NCBI RefSeq assembly: GCF_025950095.1
Contig: NZ_JAPDDR010000003.1
Location: forward strand, 186,001 to 250,000
Source: Luteolibacter rhizosphaerae
GTDB lineage: Bacteria > Verrucomicrobiota > Verrucomicrobiia > Verrucomicrobiales > Akkermansiaceae
Direction of reading: 5' to 3'
DNA length: 64,000 nucleotides
This document shows, piece by piece, positions 34,418 through 43,314 of the stretch. The position numbers were made by a program, and so were the translations under genes. The notes under the pieces were generated by a model. That model saw nothing but the letters and a program-made list of their open reading frames with translations. It ran no database searches and was not told where the DNA came from. Every line of letters starts with the position of its first letter. The first letter of the stretch is position 1.

Positions 34418-34936
34418 TCAATTCCCCGCTACCGAGGGACGGAGCAGCTTGCGGAAGAAGATCGCCCGCGGGATGGCCATGATGCGTGCGAGCCATCCGA
34501 GCGAGGACTTCCGCCAGCCCTTCGCGACGGCCTTGCTTTCAAGAAGCTTCACCATCTCCAGATGGCCGAACATGGCGGCGAACATGACCGGCGTGCGGCC
34601 TCCGCCCTGATCCGCCACGGGATCGGCACCTGCATCGAGCAGCAGCTTGGCGACCGCGATGTGGCCCTTGAAGGCGACACCGGCCAAGGGGGTCTGGCCG
34701 CGGTCGTTGCGGGCGTCCACCTCCGCATCGTAGCGCAGGATCACCCGTGCGGCTTCCTCATTGCCGTGGTAGGTGGCGAGCATGAGGAGGGTGTTCCCCT
34801 TCTCATCGCGCAGGTTCACCGGCATCCCGGCCTGCAGCATGGGCGCGAGGGTATCGACATCGCCGTGGCGGGCGGCATCGAGCGCCATCGCTTGCAGCTC
34901 GGCATAGCGCTGCTCTTCTTGGGCGTTGAGCGTCAT
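34418..34936 (-). CDS. Ankyrin-repeat protein next to catalase (AnkB-like)
   Basis: The 172-aa soluble protein has about four ankyrin repeats (GDVDTLAPMLQAGMPVNLRDEKGNTLLMLATYHGN, DAEVDARNDRGQTPLAGVAFKGH, GADPVADQGGGRTPVMFAAMFGH). It lies 73 bp after the catalase stop on the same strand. In Pseudomonas an ankyrin protein encoded beside KatB is needed for full catalase activity; the same pairing here suggests a catalase helper. An upstream in-frame ATG at 34990, only 19 bp after catalase, would add 18 residues. The last 30 residues are basic and hydrophobic. Confidence 0.85.
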   Translation of the reverse strand: MTLNAQEEQRYAELQAMALDAARHGDVDTLAPMLQAGMPVNLRDEKGNTLLMLATYHGNEEAARVILRYDAEVDARNDRGQTPLAGVAFKGHIAVAKLLLDAGADPVADQGGGRTPVMFAAMFGHLEMVKLLESKAVAKGWRKSSLGWLARIMAIPRAIFFRKLLRPSVAGN

Positions 34937-35009
34937 CGGATCAAATTGGGTTAAGGAAGTGGGCGGTGCCGACACACCGCCCGCCATCATTCAAGTTTGC
35001 GCGGACGGA

Positions 35010-36488
35010 TCAAGCTAAAGCCGGTTCATTCGGATACGCGCCGCTGGCCTCCCATTCGACCTTGAGGGCTTTGGCAACGCCGGCGGCGTAGGCGGGATCG
35101 GCCTTGTGGAAGTGGCCGAGCTGGCGGTCGACGATCTCCCGCGGCACACCTTGCATGGCTTCCGCGATGTTGCTGAAGAGCTGCTGCTGTTGCGAGTCGC
35201 TCATCAGGCGGAAGAGGTTGCCAGGCTGGGTGTAGTCGTCGTTGCCGTCGCGGTGATTCCAGCGGTCGGCATCACCGGAGATTTTCAACGGCGGCTCGGC
35301 GAAGCGGTCGTCCTGGGCGGGGCCGCCCATGGTGTTCGGCTCGTAGTAGGCGTTGCTGGACTTGGGCTCCATGAAGTTCATCGAACCGTCCATGTGGTAG
35401 GTATTCACCGCGCTCTTCGGACGGTTCACCGGCAGGGCCTCGTACCAAGTGCCGACGCGGTAGCGGTGGGCATCCGCGTAGGAGAAGATGCGGGCCTGGA
35501 GCATCTTGTCCGGCGAGAAGCTGATACCGGGGACGATGTTCGAGGGCGAGAAGGCGGACTGCTCGATCTCCTGGAAGTAGTTCTCGGGATTGCGGTTCAG
35601 CTCGAGGATGCCGACATCGATGACCGGATAGTCCGCATGCGGCCAGACCTTCGTGAGGTCGAAAGGATTGAAGGGGCACTTCTCGGCGTCCTCCTCGTTC
35701 ATGATCTGGATCTGCATCTTCCACTTCGGGAAATTACCTTTCTCGATCTCCTCGTAGAGATCGCGTTGCGAAGACTCGCGGTCCTTGGCGATAACCGCCT
35801 CTCCTTCGGCATTGGTCATCGTGCGGATGCCCTGCTGGGTCTTGAAGTGGAACTTCACCCAGAAGCGCTCGTTCTTCGCGTTGATGAAGGAGTAGGTGTG
35901 CGAGCCGTAGCCATTCGTGTGGCGGTAGCTCAGCGGCAGACCGCGGTCCGACATCAGGATGGTCACCTGATGGAGCGACTCCGGCGAGAGCGACCAGAAG
36001 TCCCACATGGCGATGGCGCTGCGCATATTCGTGCGCGGGTGACGCTTCTGGGTATGGATGAAGTCCGGGAACTTCAGTGGATCGCGGACGAAGAAAACCG
36101 GGGTGTTGTTGCCAACGAGATCCCAGTTGCCTTCCTCGGTATAGAACTTGAGCGCCCAGCCGCGCACGTCGCGCTCGGCATCGGCGGCTCCGCGTTCACC
36201 GGCCACGGTGGAAAAGCGCAGGAGCATATCGGTCTTCTTGCCGACCTCGGAGAAAATGCCAGCCTTGGTGTATTTCGTGACGTCGTGCGTGATGGTCAGC
36301 GTGCCGAAGGCACCGGAGCCCTTCGCGTGCACGACGCGTTCCGGAATGCGCTCGCGGTTTTGGTGGGCGAGCTTTTCGATAAGCTGGTAATCTTGGAGGA
36401 GGAGAGGTCCGCGCGGTCCCGCGGAGATCGAGTTCTGATTGTCGGCGATCGGGTTGCCGCCGGTCGTGGTCATCTGGGGTTTCGCCAT
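35010..36488 (-). CDS. Heme catalase, small-subunit clade
   Basis: The enzyme converts hydrogen peroxide to water and oxygen. The 492-aa protein has the distal His54 in [20 protein letters not shown], the distal Asn in [18 protein letters not shown] (about 127), and the proximal heme-ligand Tyr in [15 protein letters not shown]. No signal peptide is seen, so it is cytosolic. It is divergent from an OxyR-type regulator gene and followed by an ankyrin gene, a peroxide-response unit. Its leader shares two sequence blocks with the fasciclin gene. Confidence 0.96.
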   Translation of the reverse strand: MAKPQMTTTGGNPIADNQNSISAGPRGPLLLQDYQLIEKLAHQNRERIPERVVHAKGSGAFGTLTITHDVTKYTKAGIFSEVGKKTDMLLRFSTVAGERGAADAERDVRGWALKFYTEEGNWDLVGNNTPVFFVRDPLKFPDFIHTQKRHPRTNMRSAIAMWDFWSLSPESLHQVTILMSDRGLPLSYRHTNGYGSHTYSFINAKNERFWVKFHFKTQQGIRTMTNAEGEAVIAKDRESSQRDLYEEIEKGNFPKWKMQIQIMNEEDAEKCPFNPFDLTKVWPHADYPVIDVGILELNRNPENYFQEIEQSAFSPSNIVPGISFSPDKMLQARIFSYADAHRYRVGTWYEALPVNRPKSAVNTYHMDGSMNFMEPKSSNAYYEPNTMGGPAQDDRFAEPPLKISGDADRWNHRDGNDDYTQPGNLFRLMSDSQQQQLFSNIAEAMQGVPREIVDRQLGHFHKADPAYAAGVAKALKVEWEASGAYPNEPALA

Positions 36489-36509
36489 GGTAACTGGATT
36501 GGGATTGCG
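36489..36509 (-). promoter_or_regulatory. Catalase leader block shared with fasciclin
   Basis: On the minus strand it reads CGCAATCCCAA, TCC, then AGTTACC joined directly to ATG. The identical 11- and 7-base blocks precede the fasciclin gene. Confidence 0.45.
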
Positions 36510-36592
36510 TGGCGGAGCGTGACGTAAACACAGGCATTTGTGAAATCGCAGGTTGAAAACGGAGCCATTGGATTTACTTATGGCCTACGTTC

Positions 36593-37474
36593 ATGGAACT
36601 CCGCCAACTTGAGATCCTTTCCAGTGTCGCGGAGTCGGGGTCGCTGACAGCCGCGGCGAAGCGCTGCAATCTCTCCCAGCCCGCGATCAGCCAACAAATC
36701 CAAGCGCTGGAGGATGAGATCGGCGAACCGCTGCTGATCCGGCGCGCGCGCGGAGTGGACATGACCGCGGCAGGACGCACGGTGCTCGAGCATGCCGCGC
36801 GCCTGCTGGCGGAGCGCGACAAGCTGCGCGATGCCTTCGCGGACCGCCGTGAGCTCCGGCATGGGCGGGTGGCTTTCGGGATCATCCCGACCATCGCGCC
36901 CTACCTTTTACCGCAGTGGCTCGGGCCCTTCCGCGAGCGGCACCCGGGGATCGCGATCGCGATCTCCGAATCGCGCACGGAAGACCTGATTTCGCAGTTG
37001 GTAGAGGGCAGCATCGAGTTCGCGATCCTGAGCGATGTGCCGGAGCACGACCGGCAAAAGTGGTCGCTGAAGGTGAAGGAACTATTCCGCGAACCGCTGC
37101 TTCTGGCCGCGCCCTCGAAACATCCGCTGGCATTGAGGAAGGCAGCACCCACACCCGCCGACCTGAACGCCGCGGAGTTGATCCACCTGAAGGGCGGACA
37201 CTGCCTCTCCGATCGCACGCTGCGGCTGTGCAAGATCCGCGAGCCCGATCCTGGACTGCAGTGCGATCAACTGGGCACCGCGCTCTCGATGGTAGCCTCG
37301 GGCCTGGGCGTCACGGTGGTGCCGAAGCTGGCAACGCGCAACCGCGCGATGGACGGCATCGTGGTGCGGCCCTTCTCGGGGAAAGGCATGTATCGCGTGA
37401 TCGCGCTGATGAAGCGGCGGGATAACAAGGATAGCCCGGCGGCGGCCGAACTCCTCAAGCAGCTCTCTGCTTGA
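36593..37474 (+). CDS. oxyR: OxyR-type LysR-family peroxide sensor
   Basis: The 293-aa LysR protein has an N-terminal winged helix (1-60: QLEILSSVAESGSLTAAAKRCNLSQPAISQQIQALEDEIGEPLL) and a periplasmic-binding-like effector domain. The redox pair is clear: Cys204 and Cys213 in GGHCLSDRTLRLC, nine residues apart, as Cys199 and Cys208 are in E. coli OxyR. On oxidation they form a disulfide and activate antioxidant genes. It is divergent from catalase with a 104-bp gap, its probable direct target. Confidence 0.93.
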   Translation: MELRQLEILSSVAESGSLTAAAKRCNLSQPAISQQIQALEDEIGEPLLIRRARGVDMTAAGRTVLEHAARLLAERDKLRDAFADRRELRHGRVAFGIIPTIAPYLLPQWLGPFRERHPGIAIAISESRTEDLISQLVEGSIEFAILSDVPEHDRQKWSLKVKELFREPLLLAAPSKHPLALRKAAPTPADLNAAELIHLKGGHCLSDRTLRLCKIREPDPGLQCDQLGTALSMVASGLGVTVVPKLATRNRAMDGIVVRPFSGKGMYRVIALMKRRDNKDSPAAAELLKQLSA

Positions 37475-37489
37475 AGAGATTTCCCAATA

Positions 37490-37507
37490 ACTAAAAACTT
37501 AGTTTTT
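37490..37507. promoter_or_regulatory. Candidate BlaI operator
   Basis: Overlapping symmetric blocks: ACTAA-AAAC-TTAGT and AAAAACTTAGTTTTT. It lies 38 bp before the blaI-like ATG, where a BlaI/MecI repressor would bind to control its own operon. The T-rich end could also help terminate oxyR. Confidence 0.5.
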
Positions 37508-37545
37508 ATCTTGCCGCAGGGACCGGCTCCGTTTCTTTTCCCGGA

Positions 37546-37962
37546 ATGCCGCGGAAGAAAATCCCACAACCCCTCTCCGGACTCTCCCGGCGCGAGACGG
37601 AGATCATGGAGATCCTCTTCGCCATGGGTGAGGCAAGCGTCAGCGCCGTCACCGCGAAGATGCCGGCCGAGCTGAGCCCCAACGGGGTCCGCACCATGCT
37701 CACCATCCTCGAGGGCAAAGGCCGCGTAACCCGCCGCAAGGACGGGCGCGAGTACTTCTACAAGCCCGCCACCGATCCCGCCATTGCCGGCCGGAGCGCC
37801 CTGCAACAGGTGCTCCGCGTCTTCTTCGACGGCTCCCTCAAGCAAGCACTGCAAGCACGCTTCACCGGCGACGGAAGCCCTCCCGATGCCGCAGAGATCG
37901 CGGAACTTGAGCAGTTGATCCGCGCGGCCAAGCGCCGGACCAAGGAGGACCCCAAGCCATGA
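37546..37962 (+). CDS. BlaI/MecI-family repressor
   Basis: The 138-aa protein has a winged helix (about 12-80: LSRRETEIMEILFAMGEASVSAVTAKMPAELSPNGVRTMLTILEGKGRVTRRKDGREYFYKP) and a C-terminal dimerisation helix region with FFDGSLKQALQARF. BlaI proteins repress beta-lactam resistance genes and are cleaved after a signal from BlaR1. The stop overlaps the start of the M56 gene (ATGA), so the two are coupled. No separate beta-lactamase follows. Confidence 0.92.
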   Translation: MPRKKIPQPLSGLSRRETEIMEILFAMGEASVSAVTAKMPAELSPNGVRTMLTILEGKGRVTRRKDGREYFYKPATDPAIAGRSALQQVLRVFFDGSLKQALQARFTGDGSPPDAAEIAELEQLIRAAKRRTKEDPKP

Positions 37963-40286
37963 AGCTATTGCTTGAGAACCTCGCCGGTTCATGGGCACTT
38001 CTCGGCGGCCTGAAGATCGCGGCAGTCGCACTGATCGCTGCCGCCTTCATTCCGCTCGTTCGTCAGCGCGACCTCGCTTCGTCGCTCCGTGCCATTGTCA
38101 TCCTTTCGCTGCCGGCGGTCTTCCTCTCCGGACTCCTACCCTTGGCATGGCGGGTCCTACCCATTCCGGAACCACGGGAAGAGCCAGCTGCTGCGATGGT
38201 CGCCGCAAGCTTCGCATCACCCGCTCGCCCTGATGAGGTCTCCCCGCGACCGCAGTCCTCACCCGAGCTTTCAAGCCCCACCATCTCAGACCGGATACCG
38301 GAAGCGATCTCACCTGCCCCTGCCATCGCGCCCCGACCCCTTCTTTCACCAGATCGATCCCTGCTTCTGCTCTGGCTCACGGGTGCAGCGCTCAGCCTTG
38401 CTCCGGTCCTCTTCTCGTGGCTCGCCGCAGTCAAGTTGCGGCGTCAGCCATCTTCACCGGAGCTCTCCCGCCAATGGCTGGCACTCGCCGGTCCTCACGC
38501 CGCTCGCGTGCCGCTCCGGATCTCGCCCGATGTGAGCGGTCCCGGTCTCGCCGGACTCATCCGCCCGGTGCTGCTGTTACCGCCTGAAGCTAACACCTGG
38601 TCCACGTCCCGTCTCCGCTCGATCTTCCTCCACGAGGGGCATCACATTCGCCGTAAGGACGTGATCTGGCGTGAGCTCGGCCGCGTCGTCCGCGCCGCGC
38701 TCTGGTTTCATCCGGTCGCATGGTGGGCACAGTCGCGCCTCGTGGTCGCGCAGGAGCGTGCTGCGGATGAAGCGGTGCTCGCTCACGGAGTTGCCGCACC
38801 CGATTACGCCTTTCACCTGCTCGCCATCGCAGCCGGCACGCGTATGGCTCCCGGTGTTGCGATGGCACGCTCGTCCCAAGTCGGTGGGCGCATCCGTCTC
38901 ATCCTCTCGCGCCATGAAGCTCTCCACCCGGGACGAATGTTCATCGAGCGCGCCGCCGCCGTCCTCACCGGTGTTGTCGCCATGCTGGTTACCTTCATGG
39001 CCTTCATCCGCCCGTCCCAGGCATTCGGCGAGGAAGCCGCCATCGCGGACTACGGTTTCCGGCCGCCGATCATCGATCGCCACGGTCGCCTGATCGCCAC
39101 CTCGGACCCGACCCGGATGCCGGAAAACCGGCGCGAAAACACCCCCGTCCGTTGGTATCCCGAGCGCGAGATCACCGCCCATCTTACCGGCATAGTCACC
39201 CCGGACGGGAAAGACGGAGTTCGGGTCGGCAAACGGAGCGGTCTCGAAGACAGCCCCGAGCTGGAAGCCGGCCGACCCTTGCAAACCACGATCGACCTGC
39301 GGATCCAGCGCCTCGCATGGAAGATCTTGGAGCAATCCGGCAAGCGCGGGGCCATGCTGGTCAGCGATGCCGCAAGTGGCGAGATCCTCGCCGCCGTTTC
39401 ATGGCCCGCTTTCAATCCGAACCTATTCGCTGAAGGGATCACCCCGGAGCAGCAGCAGGCTCTTGATGAGGATGAAATGCATCCCTTGGCCAACCACATC
39501 TCAAGACCGGAGCCTCCCGCTTCGCTCTTCAAGTTCTTCATCGGCCTCAGCGCCGCCAAGGCAGACGCGGCGGACCGGCTGTTCCACTGCGGTTCCTCCA
39601 TCCAGGTGAGCGGGCACCGCTTCAGCGATTGGAATAAAAAGCGCGATGAGATGCTTGATCTCCCGGCAGCGCTCTCATCGGGTTGCAACACCTACTTTAT
39701 TCCCATGGCGATCCAGATGGGCCCCCAGCCCTTGCTCGCAATGGGCAAAGACTTCGCCTTTGGCGGAGCAGGGTCGGGACCTTGGATCCCCTGCGGCGAC
39801 TGGCACGGAGGCCGCGATGGCTTGGCTCTCTCCAAGCCGATCGATCTCGCGATGGCCGCGCTGGGCCAAGGGTCGACACGTCTCTCGTTGGTCGATTGTC
39901 ACCGGCTGACCGACGCCATTGCCTCTGGAAAGATCCGTCCCGCCGTCTTCGTGAAGAACCGCCCGGCAGGATTACCGCGCAGCTTGGCAAGCACGGGAGT
40001 CGACGAACGCGAACTCGGCATGATCCGCCGCGGAATGATCGATTCCTTCGTGACCAGAAGAACAAAGTGCCCCGGTGGCCTCGCGGCGTCCGCCGCCACA
40101 GCGATGAGCGAGGTCCAGCGACATGTGCATGTAGCCTTCTGCTCAGGCTATGCCCCGCTTGACGCTCCCCGCTTCGTCGTTTCGCTGCGTCTTTGGTCCG
40201 CCCCGGGGCAAGGTGCTTCCGGCGTCCAAGATGCAGGACCGCTGCTTGGAGAGGCCATGAACAAGCTTCTCAGGGAGGAGTTCTGA
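37959..40286 (+). CDS. BlaR1/MecR1-like M56 peptidase fused to a PBP2-like transpeptidase domain
   Basis: The 775-aa protein has four membrane segments (about 15-35, 42-65, 133-158, 332-352). The M56 zinc peptidase domain carries HEGHH (225-229) and the Glu of AQERAADE (about 266). After residue 360 comes a penicillin-binding domain: IIDRHGRLIATSDP, LQTTIDLRIQRLA, GAMLVSDAASGEILAAVSWPAFNPNLF, SxxK as SLFK (Ser522, Lys525). The SxN position reads SSGCN (573-577), and the KTG motif is absent (GGLAASAATA occupies that region). It is therefore probably a beta-lactam or cell-wall sensor rather than an enzyme. Usual BlaR1 sensors are class D beta-lactamase-like. Confidence 0.85.
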   Translation: MKLLLENLAGSWALLGGLKIAAVALIAAAFIPLVRQRDLASSLRAIVILSLPAVFLSGLLPLAWRVLPIPEPREEPAAAMVAASFASPARPDEVSPRPQSSPELSSPTISDRIPEAISPAPAIAPRPLLSPDRSLLLLWLTGAALSLAPVLFSWLAAVKLRRQPSSPELSRQWLALAGPHAARVPLRISPDVSGPGLAGLIRPVLLLPPEANTWSTSRLRSIFLHEGHHIRRKDVIWRELGRVVRAALWFHPVAWWAQSRLVVAQERAADEAVLAHGVAAPDYAFHLLAIAAGTRMAPGVAMARSSQVGGRIRLILSRHEALHPGRMFIERAAAVLTGVVAMLVTFMAFIRPSQAFGEEAAIADYGFRPPIIDRHGRLIATSDPTRMPENRRENTPVRWYPEREITAHLTGIVTPDGKDGVRVGKRSGLEDSPELEAGRPLQTTIDLRIQRLAWKILEQSGKRGAMLVSDAASGEILAAVSWPAFNPNLFAEGITPEQQQALDEDEMHPLANHISRPEPPASLFKFFIGLSAAKADAADRLFHCGSSIQVSGHRFSDWNKKRDEMLDLPAALSSGCNTYFIPMAIQMGPQPLLAMGKDFAFGGAGSGPWIPCGDWHGGRDGLALSKPIDLAMAALGQGSTRLSLVDCHRLTDAIASGKIRPAVFVKNRPAGLPRSLASTGVDERELGMIRRGMIDSFVTRRTKCPGGLAASAATAMSEVQRHVHVAFCSGYAPLDAPRFVVSLRLWSAPGQGASGVQDAGPLLGEAMNKLLREEF

Positions 40287-40379
40287 TCGCGGGGGCCCGA
40301 CCCCCTTCCGAGTTCGGGGGACATCCCGTGCCGGAATTTCTTTTGACTCTCCCGGCAGGCGGTCGAGCGTACGATCGCC

Positions 40380-40886
40380 ATGAGTGCCGTTGAAGATCTA
40401 CAGGACAACAGGGCCGTCACCAAAATGCGCGAGCTGGTTAAAGCAGCGCCCACCTGCATGCTTGGAACGGTATTGGGAGATCTACCTCCGCACCTCTGTC
40501 CCATGCAGGTGCAAGATGTGGATAGCGACGGTTGTCTATGGTTCTTCAGCGGGGCCGATAGCGCTCACAACGCACATATCGGGGAAGACCCGCGGGTCCA
40601 ACTCGTCTTCTGCAATAACAGCAACCACGAATACCTCGCGGTTTACGGAAAAGCCGAGATTACCCGCGATATCCACAAGGTGGACGAGCTATGGACGAAC
40701 ATGGTGAAGACTTGGTTTCCCGATGGAAAGGACGACGCGAACCTCACCTTGATCTGTGTATGTCCGGAGAAGGTCCACTACTGGGACGTGAAGGACGGCA
40801 AGCTCGTGGCGATGGCCAAGATCTTGATGGGAGCAGTTACGGGAAATCCCCAGGATATCGGGATCGAAGGTGATTTGAATCCCTGA
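40380..40886 (+). CDS. PPOX-family (general stress protein 26-like) flavin-binding split-barrel protein
   Basis: The 168-aa soluble protein has a split-barrel fold: CMLGTVLGDLPPHLCPMQVQDVDSDGCLWFFSGADSAHNAHIGEDPRVQLVFCNNSNHEYLAVYGKAEI, as in general stress proteins related to pyridoxamine phosphate oxidase. It probably binds FMN or F420-like cofactor; the substrate is unknown. It is a single gene after the M56/PBP fusion. Confidence 0.88.
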   Translation: MSAVEDLQDNRAVTKMRELVKAAPTCMLGTVLGDLPPHLCPMQVQDVDSDGCLWFFSGADSAHNAHIGEDPRVQLVFCNNSNHEYLAVYGKAEITRDIHKVDELWTNMVKTWFPDGKDDANLTLICVCPEKVHYWDVKDGKLVAMAKILMGAVTGNPQDIGIEGDLNP

Positions 40887-40892
40887 TCCAGC

Positions 40893-41708
40893 TCAGAAGC
40901 GACCGCGCATGAAGGACTCCTCCGGGGGCGCGGTGCCTTCCTTGGCGTGAATCACTTCAAGAACGGGCACGGGGCCTTCGCCTTCATCCGGGAAGCGCAT
41001 GGTTCCGGAGAGCTCCATCCATGCGCTCTCCTCGACGGCAGGAACCTCGTCCTTGAAGCGTACGATGATCGGGATCGCTTGGCTATCTGCCGCGCAGCAG
41101 GTGATGAAAAGACGATAGAGCCGGCGCTGATTCGGACCGCCTTCCGGGTCTTTCACCATGCGGCCTTCGGTTTCGACCATCATGCCTTCCACCAGATCCC
41201 GCATCTCGGGATCACCGGTGGTGAAGAACAGTTCCATGAGGCTGAACTTGTGGAAGCCTGCCTCGTTCTTCGCATGCTGCTGCTCGATCAGCTCCTTGGT
41301 GAGCTTCGGCATGATCGACTCCAACATCGGCGAGCGGGTGGCCGAGGGAGTATCATAGAGGCCCTTCTGGCTGAGGGCCTGAAGCGAGAACCCGTCCTTC
41401 GTATAGGCCACGCTGAAGGCGAGCGGGATGATGAGGATGAGGAGAGCGACGACCGGGTGGACATCCAGGCTCTCGTGATCGTGCGAATCATCCGGCCCGT
41501 GGTCGTGACCGCAGCTCGCCTCTTGGGTGGAGGTGAGCAGGTTGAAGAGACCCACCACCACCAATCCGAGACCGCCCGCGAGGACGAAGGAGTGGAAGTC
41601 CGGCGCGAGGTACTTCGTGATCCGGCCGGTGCCGTAGAAGTACAGCAGCACCCCGCCCCAGATGATCAGGGCGATCGAGGAGAGCACGCGCTGGAGTTTG
41701 GCGTTCAC
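40893..41708 (-). CDS. TIGR03943-family membrane protein
   Basis: The 271-aa protein has two N-terminal membrane segments, a Cys/His loop (SCGHDHGPDDSHDHE, about 66-80), a third membrane segment, and a soluble C-terminal domain (about 180-271: YRLFITCCAADSQAIPIIVRF, GTMRFPDEGEGPVPVLEV). This matches the TIGR03943/YcgQ family, which is nearly always encoded with a DUF318 permease. Its start overlaps the permease stop (ATGA). Together they may move zinc or another metal, inferred from the His-rich loops. Confidence 0.87.
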   Translation of the reverse strand: MNAKLQRVLSSIALIIWGGVLLYFYGTGRITKYLAPDFHSFVLAGGLGLVVVGLFNLLTSTQEASCGHDHGPDDSHDHESLDVHPVVALLILIIPLAFSVAYTKDGFSLQALSQKGLYDTPSATRSPMLESIMPKLTKELIEQQHAKNEAGFHKFSLMELFFTTGDPEMRDLVEGMMVETEGRMVKDPEGGPNQRRLYRLFITCCAADSQAIPIIVRFKDEVPAVEESAWMELSGTMRFPDEGEGPVPVLEVIHAKEGTAPPEESFMRGRF

Positions 41709-42766
41709 GGGTTCGCGAGGGAGAAGATGATGGCCTGCCAGGCGATCGCTGCAGCGCCGATGCCAAGGAAGAGGCCGATGGAAAGCCAGAGGATGAAGCG
41801 ACGCTTCAAGACCGTCTGGTAAAGGAAGATCAATTTCACGTCCAACATAGGACCGAAGACCATGAAGGCGAGCTTCGCGCCATAAGTGAACTTGTCGAGG
41901 GTGGCTGCGATGAAGGCATCCGAGGTGCTGCAGAGGCTGAGCACGAAGGCCAGCACCATGAGTGCAGCAGGCGCGGCGTAGTTATTCGTGGCAAGGGTGC
42001 CGAGCCACTGGGCACCCGGAGCAATGCCGGTATTGAAGAGAGCCGTGATGGCGACACCGATCGAGAAGTAGACACCGACATCCACGAAGTCCCGCATGGC
42101 GGAGCGAAAGGCGGCAACCAAGCGATTCTCACCATGGCCATGATCGTGGTGATGATGATCGTGCCCATGATCATGCGCATGGTCGTGACCACAGCAGCCG
42201 TGACCGTGCTTGTGATCATGGTCATGATGGTGGTGCTCCTCCTTCACGGCGTCCGCCAGCTTGTCCTTCTCCAAGCTATCCACCAGGCGCTGGCGGAGGA
42301 TCTGGACCATCGGAATCCGTGAGACGATCAGGCCCACAGCGACGGCGACCAGGAAACCAAGTCCGAGACGGGACACCGTCATCACAAGGCTGGCGGAGTA
42401 GCTCATCTCACCGAAGGGAATCTCCGGACCCTTGAAGGCCTTCCAAGTGCTCAGGGCCGTGATCGGATTCACGATCGGAGCAGCCAGCATGTAGGTGAGC
42501 GCGCAGGAGACCGGCAGGCCCTTCTTCACCAGACGGCGAATCACGGGAACCACGGCGCACTCGCAGACCGGCAGGATCGCGCCCAGCAGCCCCGCAACGA
42601 GGATCGCGGGGAACTTCCGACGCGGCAGCAGCTTGTCCATCGTACCCGCGGGCAGGTAGATGTCGATGAAGCCGCTGATGAGCGTGCCGAGCAGGATGAA
42701 GGGTGCCCCCTCGAAGAGGATGCTCAGGAAGGCGAAGGCGAAGTCCTGCTTTTGGTCGGGCGACAC
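41705..42766 (-). CDS. DUF318/YcgR-type permease with a His-rich metal-binding loop
   Basis: The 353-aa polytopic protein is of the ArsP/YcgR superfamily. Conserved loops are LPVCECAVVPVIRRLVKKGLPVSCALTYMLAAPIVNPI and LCSTSDAFIAATLD. Between membrane halves is a cytosolic or periplasmic loop made mostly of His, Asp and Gly with a CC pair, a clear metal-binding region (about residues 165-205). The start GTG 42766 avoids overlap with the DCC gene; the frame is open to an ATG at 42859. It is coupled to the TIGR03943 gene. Confidence 0.83.
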   Translation of the reverse strand: MSPDQKQDFAFAFLSILFEGAPFILLGTLISGFIDIYLPAGTMDKLLPRRKFPAILVAGLLGAILPVCECAVVPVIRRLVKKGLPVSCALTYMLAAPIVNPITALSTWKAFKGPEIPFGEMSYSASLVMTVSRLGLGFLVAVAVGLIVSRIPMVQILRQRLVDSLEKDKLADAVKEEHHHHDHDHKHGHGCCGHDHAHDHGHDHHHHDHGHGENRLVAAFRSAMRDFVDVGVYFSIGVAITALFNTGIAPGAQWLGTLATNNYAAPAALMVLAFVLSLCSTSDAFIAATLDKFTYGAKLAFMVFGPMLDVKLIFLYQTVLKRRFILWLSIGLFLGIGAAAIAWQAIIFSLANP

Positions 42767-42797
42767 TCCGGCAGGAAAGGGAGCGGCACCTGACCTG

Positions 42798-43214
42798 TCA
42801 AACCCGGTCGCCGTCGAGCAAGCGTTCGCGCAGTGCGGGAGAGGGCAGCGAACAGACATCGGCCTTACCGAACCAGCGATAGCGATTCCGGGCGATGAAA
42901 CGATAGAGGGGATCCCGGAGGGCCTTCGGTATCAACGAGCCTAAGGATCCGAGGATCGTCCAAACCCCGCCCATCGCCTTGAGAATCTGGCAGATGGCTT
43001 CGGAATGGGTGAAAACGCTGCCTTCCCTGCGCACGATTACGGTGCTCAGCGATTCATTCACCGCCTGTTCTTCGATCTGTCGTCCCACGGGACTCTGGAG
43101 CGCGACAAATCTCAAACTCCGCCGCGAGTCGTGCTCGGCAAGAAAGCGGATGCCGCTGCTGCACAGCATGCACTCGCCGTCATAGGCGATCACGACCGGT
43201 TCCCCGCTTGCCAC
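42798..43214 (-). CDS. DCC-family thiol-disulfide oxidoreductase (DUF393)
   Basis: The 138-aa protein has the DCC signature AYDGECMLCSSGIRFLAEHD (Cys15 and Cys18), then LRFVALQSPVGR, SEAICQILKAMGG and YRFIARNRYRWFG, complete for the family. It is a thioredoxin-like redox protein. Its stop is about 30 bp before the permease start on the same strand, so the three genes may form one operon. Confidence 0.93.
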   Translation of the reverse strand: MASGEPVVIAYDGECMLCSSGIRFLAEHDSRRSLRFVALQSPVGRQIEEQAVNESLSTVIVRREGSVFTHSEAICQILKAMGGVWTILGSLGSLIPKALRDPLYRFIARNRYRWFGKADVCSLPSPALRERLLDGDRV

Positions 43215-43314
43215 GGGAAGACCCTAGCACGGCACTCGCGTCTTGCCTGCCGTAAAGTTGGTGCCTATCAACTTGTCCGATGGGGGAACGGATCTTCCCC
43301 CTATATCGCAGGCC

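Noticed and set aside
34990-34990. Start of the ankyrin protein at 34990
   Set aside because: The extra 18 residues (GGVSAPPTSLTQFDP) look unlike coding sequence and precede a better start at 34936; kept as an alternative only.
42120-42245. Nucleotide repeat array in the permease gene
   Set aside because: Repetition comes from His/Asp/Gly codons in the metal-binding loop; no spacer structure, so not CRISPR or satellite DNA.
42767-42859. Permease start at ATG 42859
   Set aside because: It would overlap the DCC oxidoreductase gene by 62 bases and add residues before the conserved membrane start; possible but less likely than GTG 42766.
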